Source: CAYZUC01 sp964481705
GTDB lineage: Bacteria; Bacillota; Clostridia; Lachnospirales; Lachnospiraceae
Assembly (NCBI GenBank): GCA_964481705.1
Contig: CAYZUC010000031.1
Span: forward strand, 1-29,518
Direction: 5' to 3'
Length of the DNA stretch: 29,518 nt
Made by a program: the position numbers and the translations under genes
Shown: one piece after another, positions 1 to 8,619 of the stretch
Layout of the letters: every line of letters begins with the position of its first letter
Position numbering within the stretch: position 1 is the first letter of the stretch
The notes under the pieces: generated by a model
Databases searched by the model: none
What the model was told of the DNA's origin: nothing
Seen by the model: only the letters and a program-made list of their open reading frames with translations

Positions 1-1
1 T

Positions 2-868
2 TTACTCCTTTATTGCCGCTGCAACAATTCCCTGCTCCAAATAATCCTGACCAATAATAAATGTAAATACTGCCGGAACCAGCGTAATGACTGAGGATGC
101 AAAAGTAATCCCCGCTTTGTCAAGACTGATTTCGGGCAAATATAAAGACAACGGCCATGTGGTCTGATTGCGAAGAAACGCAAGTGGCTGTTCCACAAGA
201 TTCCAGCAATCCAGGAATCCCAAAACAAGTGCTGATAAAATTCCGGAAGAACCAATCGGAATTCCAATCCTTCGAAAAATTGTCCATTCGTCAGCACCAT
301 CTATCCGGGCTGCTTCAATCAGAGCCTTGGGTATTCCTCGAAATCCTCGATAGATCAAAAACACAGGAAACGTGGAGAATACTGCCGGCAAGATTACCGC
401 CCAATGTGTATCCAATAAACTCACTTTATTCAAAACCAGGTAGCTTGAAAGCATGGTTACCTGAAAAGGCATCAACATTAATATGACGTAAAGGGTAAAT
501 AGAAATCTGCGAAATCGGAATTCAAATCGAGCAAATGCCCAGGCTGCCGGTATGGCGGTCAGCATCTGACCCAGTAAGATGAAAACCGTAATTTTTACAG
601 AATTCCAAAAGACCTGATAAAACTGTGGCGTCAGGAACAATAGTCTGACATAATTCATTAACGTTGGATAATTGGGAAGTAGGCTCCAGCAAACCTTTTT
701 CTCTGACACGGTTCCTGCTTCATCCTGCATGATAGGAAGAAGACTCATCTTCAGCTCCATTGCACTTTTTATCGAACCAACCAGTACATAAAAGACCGGA
801 AGACAGATTACAATTACTATGACAATCAAAATGATATCTGCAATTACTTTCTCTACCTTTTTCATCAT
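2..868 (-). CDS. Sugar ABC transporter permease, MalG-like (CUT1)
   Basis: Inner-membrane permease of a carbohydrate-type ABC importer. The 288-aa length, six or so hydrophobic segments (for example residues 11-31, 91-112, 122-142 and 155-173) and the cytoplasmic EAA loop (EAARIDGADEW..., about residues 185-205), which contacts the ATPase, are typical of the MalG half of CUT1 systems. The gene overlaps the stop of the MalF-like gene by 4 bp (ATGA), so translation is probably coupled. An AGGAGG ribosome binding site sits 4 nt before the first ATG and 7 nt before the second ATG (at 865), so the true start may be the second Met. No ATPase gene is visible; CUT1 systems often share a genome-wide ATPase (MsmX type). 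The substrate cannot be read from the sequence. Confidence 0.93.
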   Translation of the reverse strand: MMKKVEKVIADIILIVIVIVICLPVFYVLVGSIKSAMELKMSLLPIMQDEAGTVSEKKVCWSLLPNYPTLMNYVRLLFLTPQFYQVFWNSVKITVFILLGQMLTAIPAAWAFARFEFRFRRFLFTLYVILMLMPFQVTMLSSYLVLNKVSLLDTHWAVILPAVFSTFPVFLIYRGFRGIPKALIEAARIDGADEWTIFRRIGIPIGSSGILSALVLGFLDCWNLVEQPLAFLRNQTTWPLSLYLPEISLDKAGITFASSVITLVPAVFTFIIGQDYLEQGIVAAAIKE

Positions 869-1722
869 GCATCCTCCTGTCTGTCGAGGAAAAACTGAAG
901 AAGCAGAACTCCCACCAGCATAATCAACGCTATGATTACAGCGCCTGCTGCCATTTTGTCCAAATCTAAATTAACAAACCAGTTATTAAACAAGTGCTGA
1001 AGTAAGTACATACTCTCTTGTGGATAAGACCCAGCTACCAGATAAGCCTCACGGAATACCTTAAAGGAATTCAGGAACGACAATACAACTACGGTGTACA
1101 TCATCGGTAATATATGGGGAAGAATAATCTTGTAAAAGCATTGCCTTTCCGATGCTCCGTCCACACGCGCCGCCTCCAGAATATTTTCCGGAACCCCAAG
1201 AATCGCCGCAAGCCATAAAACGATCGTATAGCCCAGGTTCTTCCAAACGTAGCTTGCAACAAGCACCCAGAAGGAAGCGTCCGTACCCATAAAATCAATT
1301 GCTGTGCCACCAATTCTCTCAATCCATCCATTCAATATTCCAGACGGGAAAAATAGCATTTTCCAGATAAAGACAACGGTGGCAGATGGTACGGCAAGTG
1401 GAAGCAAAAATGAAGATTTTAGGAGCTGTACATCCTTTCTGCGACTTAATAAAACAGCCAAATACAAGGACAAAATCAACAGGATGGGCAGGCATACAAG
1501 CACAAAACGCCCTGTATTACCAATCGCCAGTCGAAAAGCCTCATTATGAAATACGGTATTATAATTCTGTGCCCCTACAAAGGTTCCGCTGACTGCTGTA
1601 TAAAAAGAGCGTCTGACAACATCTGCAAAAGGAATCAGCGTAAATACGCTGACTCCTGCTATGCTTGGGAGCAGAAACCATAACCAGGTTCTTTTCTGTT
1701 TTCTTGTCTTCTTTGCTACCAT
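865..1722 (-). CDS. Sugar ABC transporter permease, MalF-like (CUT1)
   Basis: Partner permease of the MalG-like protein, forming the presumed membrane heterodimer. It is 285 aa, with a basic N-terminus (KKTRKQKR), a first membrane span at about residues 12-33, further spans along its length and the EAA-loop signature EAARVDGASERQCFYKIILP about two thirds of the way in. Length and order (binding protein, MalF, MalG) match the CUT1 family. It lies 62 bp downstream of the solute-binding lipoprotein and shares an ATGA overlap with the next gene, consistent with one operon. The ribosome binding site is weak (a G-rich stretch about 10 nt upstream of the ATG). The substrate is unknown. Confidence 0.93.
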   Translation of the reverse strand: MVAKKTRKQKRTWLWFLLPSIAGVSVFTLIPFADVVRRSFYTAVSGTFVGAQNYNTVFHNEAFRLAIGNTGRFVLVCLPILLILSLYLAVLLSRRKDVQLLKSSFLLPLAVPSATVVFIWKMLFFPSGILNGWIERIGGTAIDFMGTDASFWVLVASYVWKNLGYTIVLWLAAILGVPENILEAARVDGASERQCFYKIILPHILPMMYTVVVLSFLNSFKVFREAYLVAGSYPQESMYLLQHLFNNWFVNLDLDKMAAGAVIIALIMLVGVLLLQFFLDRQEDA

Positions 1723-1784
1723 CTTGCACCCATCCCGGCAAACGCATTACACCTCATGACATATGCCGTATTTCCCTTGTTTCC

Positions 1785-4355
1785 TTACTCTGCAGATCTC
1801 AACTTGATTTTATCCATGATTTCCTTCACGACCTCAGACACTTCTTTATTTCCATTTAAAGCATCGATGGCGTTATCGATAATCGTTTCCTTCGTAAAAT
1901 CATCCACTGTATTTGCAGTATCAAGCTGATTTACCATATCATAGAATGCATCCTTTTGTTCTTTGTTTGGCCAGAATATCGTGACGGTAAATTCGCTGCC
2001 ATCCTGATCGCTCATACCCATCATTCCACATTCTTCTCCCTCTTTTTCCTTTGAGAAGATTTTTTCCATTGCTTTTTTGTTCACAGGATATCCATCACTA
2101 AAGGTTACCTGCTGTACATCTTCACCTAACAAAGTCTCAAGGAATTTTCCAGCCTGTTCCTGCTGTTTCGATGCTGCGCTGATTCCAACAACACTGGATG
2201 GATAATATACATTTCCACATCCCAGATTACCAAGAGCAGAACCATAATCCGGCATGGTCTTAAAAACAGAATGAATCAATGAATAATCAAAATCAATTCC
2301 ATTGGAATAGCCATAAGCCAAGTGATTCAGCTCTCTCGGAATATCAATAACATGATTGCCAACCTGCAGCATCATGGCATCACTGTAATCCAAGCCTTCA
2401 TAGTATCTGGCTTCCTCTTCATCAACTTTATGTTCTTCCGCTATCCATATATCCTTTGCATCTGTAATAAATTCGGTAAGCTTTGCCTCGTCTACCGTTC
2501 CTTTCTCATCAACAATTCCAGGAGCACAGCCGGTAAAGAGTGACTGCAAAATGTTTCTCTCTGAATTCCATCCAAAAATACCACCGGTTGCGTTTTCACT
2601 ACGGATCTCTTTCACCAATTTCGTTAGGGAGTTAATATCTTTTACTGTACTAATCTGATCCTTTCTGCCAGCGATTACCGGATAACTGAATCTGGCAGGT
2701 ATTGCGTAGACAGCACCATCTTTTTCATAAGCATTTGTAATATTGGTAAACAGCACATTCTCTGCATCCATTTCTGTCAAGTACGGAGTCAAATCAACCA
2801 ACATTCCTTTTTGTTGATAGGTATCTACTGAAATACCGTCTAAAAGAAGAAGATCCGGTCCGGTCCCTGCCATAATCTCCGTATTCAGATTCTTCAAAGC
2901 GTCCTCTCTCGTTATACCACTGCCTTCTGACATACCGATTTCATATTTGATATAAATATCCGGGTTCTGTTTCTGATAATCGGTAATTGCCTGTCGAACC
3001 GTGGAGTTATCTTTCAATCCAAATACCTTTAATTGTGTATCCGGAACACTCTTAATCGACTTGTCATAGGTATAGTGAACGCATTTATCATTGGTAAAGA
3101 ATACGAGAAATTCGTTCTCTCCAAGAGGAAACATATCAATCAGTCCGGTACTGGGCATTCCAAAAGTACTTAAGGAGCCGTCAATCATCATTTCCATTAC
3201 GTTACCACCAACTACATGATGATAAAATCCACTTTTTGTTGCCACATAAACAGCATCTTCCGATTCCGCCTGCATGATCAATGCCGGACGTTCACCTGCG
3301 TTGTTTTCATAAGTAAGATTCTCGCTCTTACCAAAGAATTGATTTAAAATCTTGTCCTCTGGAATCTCTTCCTTGGTGGACAGATCAAAGATTCTTTCTT
3401 TTCCGTTGCTCAACAAGAATATGTATTGATCCGTAACAGAAGCACAGTCGATAAAACCACCATTATCAATCATTTCGGAGGTTTCACCGGTTTCCTTGTT
3501 GATCTCCATTACCTTTCCTCTTAAGTCACAGCAAAAAAGTCTTCCATCTTTTCCAAAATAAAAATCATTTACAAAATTGTGATCTCCTAAGAGCTTTGCA
3601 TCTATGGTGATCTCTGTCTTGGTTCCGTCTGCGTTGATTAACATATATTTGGGTATAAAATCTGTTGTTTCTGTCGATAGATTGCTCTCTTCTGTTTTCT
3701 CATCCGTTTCTGTCTCCTCGGATGCGGTCTCCTCAGATGCAGTCTCCTTGGATGTTGTTTCCTCGGATGCGGTCTCCTCAGATGCGGTCTCCTTGGATGT
3801 TGTTTCCTCGGATGTTGTTTCCTCGGTTGTCTTCTCGTCAGATGACTTCTCTTCAGATACTGTCTCGTCGGACACCTGCTCTTCTCCGATATTTACAGCA
3901 TCGGCCTTTTCTGTCAATGAACCTTCAATTACGTAGGAAAGTGCTGTTTCACCGGAAGGACTGAATGCCATAGCATTTACATAGATACGTGATTCCATGA
4001 TCTTTGGGATACTAAGCGTTGAAGGCTCCCAGGTCACTCCATTATCCTTGCTGTCATAGACCTGACCATTCATTCCACCAACTCGGAAGGTACCATCATC
4101 CAGCTTGCCGACTCCAACAGCGCCTCCCAGATCTTCCGGTAAATCAGACTCCGCTTCTACATATCTTCCCATCCCCGTTGTATTCTGCTTAACGATAAAA
4201 TCATCTGCTGTTTCTTCCTTGGTCTCTGTGCCACCGCCGGACGCATTTCCTCCTGAAACCGGATTCTGTGCCGGATTCTTCGCACATCCGCAGGTAAGTA
4301 TCATAATTCCTGCCAACATACATGCCAGCATTTTAGTTGTAAAATTCTTTTTCAT
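1785..4355 (-). CDS. Lipoprotein: Asp-box/propeller-like N-domain fused to family-1 solute-binding domain
   Basis: An 856-aa exported lipoprotein (signal peptide 1-23, probable lipidated Cys24 in ...LTCGC). Residues about 60-430 form a beta-rich region with an Asp-box (SKDNGVTW, about 102-109), the motif of BNR/sialidase-like propellers, and repeated strands of the type ...IDGSLSTFGMPSTG. A Ser/Thr/Glu-rich insertion at about 150-220 is built of SEETA/SKETA repeats. Residues about 435-856 resemble family-1 extracellular solute-binding proteins (for example MAGTGPDLLLLDG and DLTPYLTEMD). The usual binding protein is about 400-450 aa, so roughly half of this protein is an added module. It sits directly upstream of the two permeases and downstream of a frameshifted paralog. 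I infer sugar or oligosaccharide capture with a second surface-binding module; the ligand is unknown. Confidence 0.85.
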   Translation of the reverse strand: MKKNFTTKMLACMLAGIMILTCGCAKNPAQNPVSGGNASGGGTETKEETADDFIVKQNTTGMGRYVEAESDLPEDLGGAVGVGKLDDGTFRVGGMNGQVYDSKDNGVTWEPSTLSIPKIMESRIYVNAMAFSPSGETALSYVIEGSLTEKADAVNIGEEQVSDETVSEEKSSDEKTTEETTSEETTSKETASEETASEETTSKETASEETASEETETDEKTEESNLSTETTDFIPKYMLINADGTKTEITIDAKLLGDHNFVNDFYFGKDGRLFCCDLRGKVMEINKETGETSEMIDNGGFIDCASVTDQYIFLLSNGKERIFDLSTKEEIPEDKILNQFFGKSENLTYENNAGERPALIMQAESEDAVYVATKSGFYHHVVGGNVMEMMIDGSLSTFGMPSTGLIDMFPLGENEFLVFFTNDKCVHYTYDKSIKSVPDTQLKVFGLKDNSTVRQAITDYQKQNPDIYIKYEIGMSEGSGITREDALKNLNTEIMAGTGPDLLLLDGISVDTYQQKGMLVDLTPYLTEMDAENVLFTNITNAYEKDGAVYAIPARFSYPVIAGRKDQISTVKDINSLTKLVKEIRSENATGGIFGWNSERNILQSLFTGCAPGIVDEKGTVDEAKLTEFITDAKDIWIAEEHKVDEEEARYYEGLDYSDAMMLQVGNHVIDIPRELNHLAYGYSNGIDFDYSLIHSVFKTMPDYGSALGNLGCGNVYYPSSVVGISAASKQQEQAGKFLETLLGEDVQQVTFSDGYPVNKKAMEKIFSKEKEGEECGMMGMSDQDGSEFTVTIFWPNKEQKDAFYDMVNQLDTANTVDDFTKETIIDNAIDALNGNKEVSEVVKEIMDKIKLRSAE
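3713..3838 (-). repeat. In-frame 15-bp/45-bp tandem repeat coding Ser-Glu-Glu-Thr
   Basis: Within the lipoprotein gene, 15-bp units encoding SEETA, SEETT or SKETA are arranged in a 45-bp higher-order period that is nearly duplicated. It encodes an acidic, probably disordered linker that the neighbouring paralog lacks. Such repeats readily change copy number by slippage. Confidence 0.8.
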
Positions 4356-4411
4356 TCTTTCTCTCCCTTTCTACTTAATCCATGTATCATAAAATTATGC
4401 AAAGCGCTTCC

Positions 4412-6726
4412 TTAATCAAAATACTTCTCTTTCAATATTGTTAATATCGCATCAACTGCTGTCTTACAATCTACTTCTCCACTTACTGCCGGAGTTCCAT
4501 ATTGCAATAGAATATCCATAGTCACTCTATCGGGGGTAATCGGAGTATCCAGCTTCATGACTGCCTGGCTGAACGCATCCTTTTCCTCCTGCGTAAACCA
4601 CCTGTTCTCTATCTGAGTAACTCCGCTGGATGAACTATAATGAAACGTTCCGATGGTCTCTCCATCCTCATGACTATTTAGGATCGTTTCCAATGCCGCC
4701 TTATTCACAGGAAATCCATCGGTAAAATCTATCTCCTGTACGGATTCGGATAGTAATGTCTGCACAAACTTTCCTGCGATTTCTTTCCGCGTGGAATAGG
4801 AACTGATTGCGGCAATGGTACTCGGATAAAATGGATGGCGCTCATCAAAGCTGCAAGGGCGATAGCTATATTCTGAATTTTGTTTTCTAAGGAACCCAGT
4901 AATGTGTAATCAAAATCAAAGCCCCTGCTATAGCCAAAGGAAAGCGAACTCTCATTTTCGAGAAGTCGCATCACACCCTCTGAAATCGGCGTAGCTTCAT
5001 CCTCATAGTCTCCCACAGCTGTTTCCACCATTAGAAAGCTGGTAGAATATCCTATACCTTTCGGTTTTTCTTCCTTTTCTAAATGATAAATTGTTTTTGC
5101 ATCCTGAAGCATATGCAGTAATTCAGCCTGATCCACTTTTCCATTTTGTTGGAAAAGGGAAGCTCCATACAGGTTCCATGCAAGCATCAATACCTGTTCT
5201 TCCTTTTCAAATCCTAAAATAGGTCCTTGTGGATTTTCTTCCCGAATCTTTTCCATTTCACGAATCAAGGACGGCATATCTGTAATAGAATTCAAGTACC
5301 TCTTTTTCCCTGCTATCATAGGAAGACTAAATTTCGCCGGAATGGCATATATGGCATTATCCTTCCAATAGGCAGCTGCTACATCTGGAAACAGCTTCAC
5401 CTGCCAATTGATTTGTGTAAGATATGGGGTAAGGTCTGTCAACATCCCGTCTTCACAAAAAGAATCGAGGGATAGTTCATCCATAAGTATTACGTCCGGA
5501 CCTGCATCTGACAGCATTTTGTCATTAAGGTTATGTATTGCTCCATCAATTGTAATTTCACTATCCCTAGGGATTCCAACTTCATACCTGACACACGTGT
5601 CAGGATTGTCCTTTTGGAATTGTACAATTGCCTGTCGAACCGTCTTGTTATCACGCAATCCATATACGTTCAATTCTTTATCCGGCACACTCTTAATGGT
5701 CTTATCATAAGTGAAGCGAACCAAGCGTCTATCCTGAAAAAATATCAGGAAGTCATTTTGTTCTACGGTATACATTGATACGAGCTGACTATTGGGTATG
5801 CCAAATGAACTTAAGGAACCATCAATCAGCTTTTCCATCGCGGTACCTTCTATTACATGGCGATATAGACCATCCTTTGTAGCCGCATATATTACATCTT
5901 CACTCTCGGCTTCCATAAATAAAGCCAGTGTTTGTCTTGAGAAATTGGCGTTTCTCAGCTTACCGTTTGCATTCAGCTCATCATTTAGTACCACATCCTC
6001 AAATATCTCTCGATTTATATTAAGATCAAAGATTCTTACGATTCCTTCGACCAATGCAATATAATATCTGTCTGTGGCTGTCACTCCATCAATATACCCG
6101 GGCACATGAAACAGTATTTTCCACTTTGCTGTCTTACTATTTAACTCGATTACCGCACCACTGAGATCATGGCAGAGAACCCTGCCTTTGGGCGTAATCT
6201 CATATCCTACAATGAAATCTCCCTGCTGATCGGAATAATCAAAGCTTTTCGTTGATCCATCTGCTTTAATAATCATATTTACAGGCTGATACCTATTCCG
6301 ATTCCCGGATACCGTTTTTCGGTTCATGTAATCAAATGTAACAAAGTAATCACCATTCGGGGAAATCGCCATCGCGTTAATATATACTGCTTCCCCAATT
6401 ACCTTTTCCATACGTCCTTTGATTTTCTTCCAGGTCTTTCCTTCATCCTTGCTTTCGTATTCAATACCTTCTGTATTCACGATTCGAAAGCGTCCATCCT
6501 CCAATCGCGCCGTACAGACCATATTCTCCATCTCTTCCGGTAGCAAATAATCCTCTTCTACATACCGGCCTAGCCCATTACTAATCTTTCCTACTATTTG
6601 ATCCTCGGAAATCTCGTTTTTCTGCTTTGTCATCATAGTCTCGTCAGACTCCTGCATTAAACCGCATGCACTCAAAGCAAAAACCATTCCAGAAAGTAAC
6701 AAGGAAAGTAACCTTTTCCGTCTCAT
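4412..6726 (-). pseudogene. Frameshifted paralog of the propeller/solute-binding lipoprotein
   Basis: A tandem paralog of the downstream lipoprotein, split by one missing base. The first frame runs from ATG 6726 (signal MRRKRLLSLL..., lipobox LSAC, Cys21) through an Asp-box (SKDEGKTW) and most of the solute-binding domain. It is good to about 4849, where it diverges. The other frame, from about 4848 to 4412, reads DERHPFYPSTIAAIS..., aligning without gaps to the intact paralog (GCGNVYYPSSVVGIS...). Restoring one base near 4845-4849 (ATCAAAG to ATCCAAAG on the plus strand) gives a protein of about 771 aa. It lacks the Ser/Thr/Glu insertion of its paralog. The frameshift may be a sequencing or assembly error or a recent inactivation; both flanks look well conserved, so a recent event or an error is favoured. 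The gene has a good ribosome binding site (GAGGAATTAGG) and heads the permease operon. Confidence 0.85.
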
Positions 6727-6767
6727 CCTAATTCCTCATTCTGTAATTCTCGTATTGTTCAAACAAC

Positions 6768-6809
6768 ATATTAACCATATCAAAGAAATCTCTAAAAAAT
6801 CTCTAAAAA
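6768..6809 (-). promoter_or_regulatory. Candidate promoter with two 11-bp direct repeats
   Basis: On the minus strand, TTTTTAGAGAT is repeated twice in perfect tandem (plus coordinates 6788-6809), 14 nt upstream of a TAATAT -10-like element (6768-6773). No good -35 hexamer is present. Tandem ~11-bp direct repeats upstream of a poor -35 are typical of OmpR-family response regulator sites, and such a regulator is encoded divergently at 7924. The link is inference. Confidence 0.5.
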
Positions 6810-6846
6810 TCCTTTTATTACCAACCTTAAGAAATTGTTAATAAAG

Positions 6847-7123
6847 ATATTTCTAAGTGTTTCGTGACCGGGGGCAGGGATGCCGTTCCGGTTCAGATGC
6901 TGTTATTCGAAAATTCATATTTCTAAGCATTCCGAGAAAGTTACTCCATACGGACGCAACCGGCTTACATTCGCCATCCATGGCTCAGGTAAGCCTCATC
7001 CGGACATCGTGTCCGGATGTTGCTGCTCTACCACGGAATACTAAGAAATATTGAATTTCCTCACGCTAAGCATCTGAACCGGAACGGCATCCCTGCCCCC
7101 GGCCACGAACCACTAAGAAATAT
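6847..7123. repeat. Long inverted repeat (55-bp arms)
   Basis: The arms at 6847-6901 and 7069-7123 are reverse complements with three mismatches over 55 bp; the inner 34 bp are perfect. The loop of about 167 bp contains the first copy of the dispersed element. The outer ends read ATATTTCTAAG and CTNAGAAATAT-like, so they resemble terminal inverted repeats. No transposase is present, so this may be a MITE-like or REP-like non-autonomous element. Confidence 0.75.
6921..7071 (+). repeat. Dispersed structured repeat, copy 1
   Basis: About 150 bp that recurs in inverted orientation at 7705-7855. The core contains a 10-bp perfect hairpin (arms CATCCGGACA and TGTCCGGATG with a 3-nt loop), a GGCT/AGCC hairpin and a CCATGG palindrome. 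It is bounded by TTCTAAGCATTCCG on one side and CACGCTAAGC on the other. Confidence 0.8.
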
Positions 7124-7421
7124 CAGACTTTCGCCCCCAGTTACAAATCAAATCTATACTGTAAATCCACTTTCTCATTTCGCCGACATCGGACCTGTGA
7201 AACAAACTCGAACTTATCAGATTTATACAATCTTTTTAATTCGCTTAATTCTTCATCTCTACCTATAAACACATCAACATCTCCTTCTCCACACCTTAAC
7301 TATAATTTCGTTTTAGAATTTAGTCATGTACGTTTGACTAAACTATAGTTGACCTATTCTCTCCAACTTCTATCTATCCTGTTTTACATAGAAGTTCAAA
7401 TCATTCATAACTGGCATTCTG

Positions 7422-7640
7422 TTATTGATTTGAATCATCCTCTGGTAGTATGCCAATTACGAATAGCGAAGAATAATCGACTCCATCGACGGTCGCAGAT
7501 ATTGTTGATTCTCCCACTGCAACAGCTTTGATCTTACCTTTCGTATCTACGGTAGCAACGGAAGGGTTTGAAGCATCTTTACTCAGATACGATCCTCCTC
7601 TATCTACAATCTTAAGAAAGTATCTGTCAACAAAACCCTG
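7422..7640 (-). pseudogene. Remnant of a Big_2 (bacterial Ig-like) surface protein
   Basis: The minus-strand open stretch between stops at 7643-7641 and 7424-7422 has no suitable start codon. Its residues SNPSVATVDTKGKIKAVAVG, followed by ESTISATVDG, are a recognisable Big_2 core (compare ATVDTSGLV and ATVDADGMV in the large protein at 21017-24631). The fragment ends shortly after the domain in a natural-looking stop. It is probably the last domain of a lost cell-surface or secreted protein. It lies between the two opposed repeat copies, suggesting that rearrangement removed the rest. Confidence 0.65.
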
Positions 7641-7704
7641 TTACATGGTATAATAAGCGAAAATGTATATCGTGAAGTCTCGCATGATATGGTCTGATTC
7701 GGAG

Positions 7705-7855
7705 GCTTAGCGTGAGAAAATTTGATAATTTCTTAGTATTCCGTCTTGTTCAGCAACATCCGGACACGATGTCCGGATGAGGCTTACCTGAGCCATGGAT
7801 GGCGAATATAAGCCGGTTGCGTCCGTAGCCATAATCCCAAACGGAATGCTTAGAA
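7705..7855 (-). repeat. Dispersed structured repeat, copy 2 (inverted)
   Basis: Reverse complement of the element at 6921-7071. The best-conserved stretch, 7751-7807, is identical over 57 bp. One mismatch follows, then another 19 matching bases. The segments between core and ends diverge more, so selection or recent copying has preserved the hairpin-bearing core. Confidence 0.8.
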
Positions 7856-7923
7856 GTGAGGATTCATGTGATGCAACTCATTTTTATCCCCTGTGATGCA
7901 CTTATATAGTAGAAAGGAACCTT

Positions 7924-8619
7924 ATGAAGATACTACTGGTTGAAGATGATGAAAAGCTATCGTATTCGCTTGCGTTTCAGTTGAAAAAGGAAGGCTTCCT
8001 TGTGGATACTTGTCTGGATGGAGAAGATGCCATGTATTACATGGAAGAAAGTACCTATGATTTGATTTTGCTCGATCGAATGCTGCCGCATATTGATGGA
8101 ATTACGCTGCTAAAGCAGTTTCGAGAGAAGATGCATACGACGCCGGTCATTATTCTGACTGCACTTGGTGAAGTTGAAGACAAAATTACCGGACTGGATT
8201 CTGGGGCGGATGATTATCTTGTCAAACCATTTGCCTTCGAAGAATTAATGGCAAGGATCCGCTGTCTGAATCGAAGACCACGAGCAATGAGTAATCCTGA
8301 CGTTTTGACGTTTGAGGATGTTAAATACTCTCCTGTGGATAATATGCTTATCGGTTCCATTGGTAACTGTACTCTGTCGAAAAGAGAAGGAGAACTATTG
8401 GAATGTCTGTTACGTAATCAAAACACAACACTCCCACGTATGATGCTTCTCACAAAGGTTTGGGGTGTGGATGCCAATATTGAAGATGGCAATCTCGATA
8501 ACTACATTCATTTTCTAAGAAGGCGACTGAAAATCGTGTCGACCCAGGTTATGATTAAGACTATTCGCGGTATTGGATACCGTCTGGAAAAGAGAAACGG
8601 AGATACGGATGTTTCCTAA
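7924..8619 (+). CDS. OmpR-family response regulator
   Basis: A 231-aa DNA-binding response regulator. The receiver domain (about residues 1-115) has the acidic pair at residues 8-9 (EDDE), phospho-acceptor Asp51 (LILLDRMLP), the conserved Thr79 (IILTA) and Lys101 (YLVKPF). The C-terminal winged-helix domain (about 130-225) ends in the typical IRGIGYRLEK wing. The ribosome binding site AGAAAGGAA precedes the ATG at good spacing. It overlaps the kinase gene by 11 bp, so the two are co-translated. It is transcribed away from the sugar operon across a 1.2-kb repeat-rich region, and direct repeats at 6788-6809 make that operon a plausible target. The stimulus and true regulon are unknown. Confidence 0.95.
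   Translation: MKILLVEDDEKLSYSLAFQLKKEGFLVDTCLDGEDAMYYMEESTYDLILLDRMLPHIDGITLLKQFREKMHTTPVIILTALGEVEDKITGLDSGADDYLVKPFAFEELMARIRCLNRRPRAMSNPDVLTFEDVKYSPVDNMLIGSIGNCTLSKREGELLECLLRNQNTTLPRMMLLTKVWGVDANIEDGNLDNYIHFLRRRLKIVSTQVMIKTIRGIGYRLEKRNGDTDVS

Larger units (their letters stand above)
6727..7923. other. 1.2-kb non-coding region with repeats and gene debris
   Basis: No convincing intact gene is present between the divergent sugar operon and the two-component genes. The region holds a promoter-like area with direct repeats (6768-6809), a long inverted repeat (6847-7123), two opposed copies of a ~150-bp element (6921-7071 and 7705-7855), a dyad (arms 7319-7326 and 7335-7342, with outer arms 7299-7305 and 7344-7350) and a Big_2 fragment (7422-7640, minus strand). 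A direct repeat TGTGATGCA occurs at 7867 and 7892, just before the response regulator gene. Confidence 0.75.

Noticed and set aside
3604..3964. Plus-strand Val/Ser-rich open frames opposite the lipoprotein repeat
   Set aside because: They mirror the Ser-Glu-Glu-Thr repeat on the opposite strand, have no ribosome binding site and no recognisable domain.
4840..4852. Programmed ribosomal frameshift in the upstream lipoprotein
   Set aside because: No slippery heptamer followed by a strong structure is visible on the coding strand, and the intact paralog needs none.
7319..7342. Dyad TTTAGTCA / TGACTAAA as a terminator
   Set aside because: AT-rich, with no T-run after it and no gene ending nearby; at most an operator-like site.
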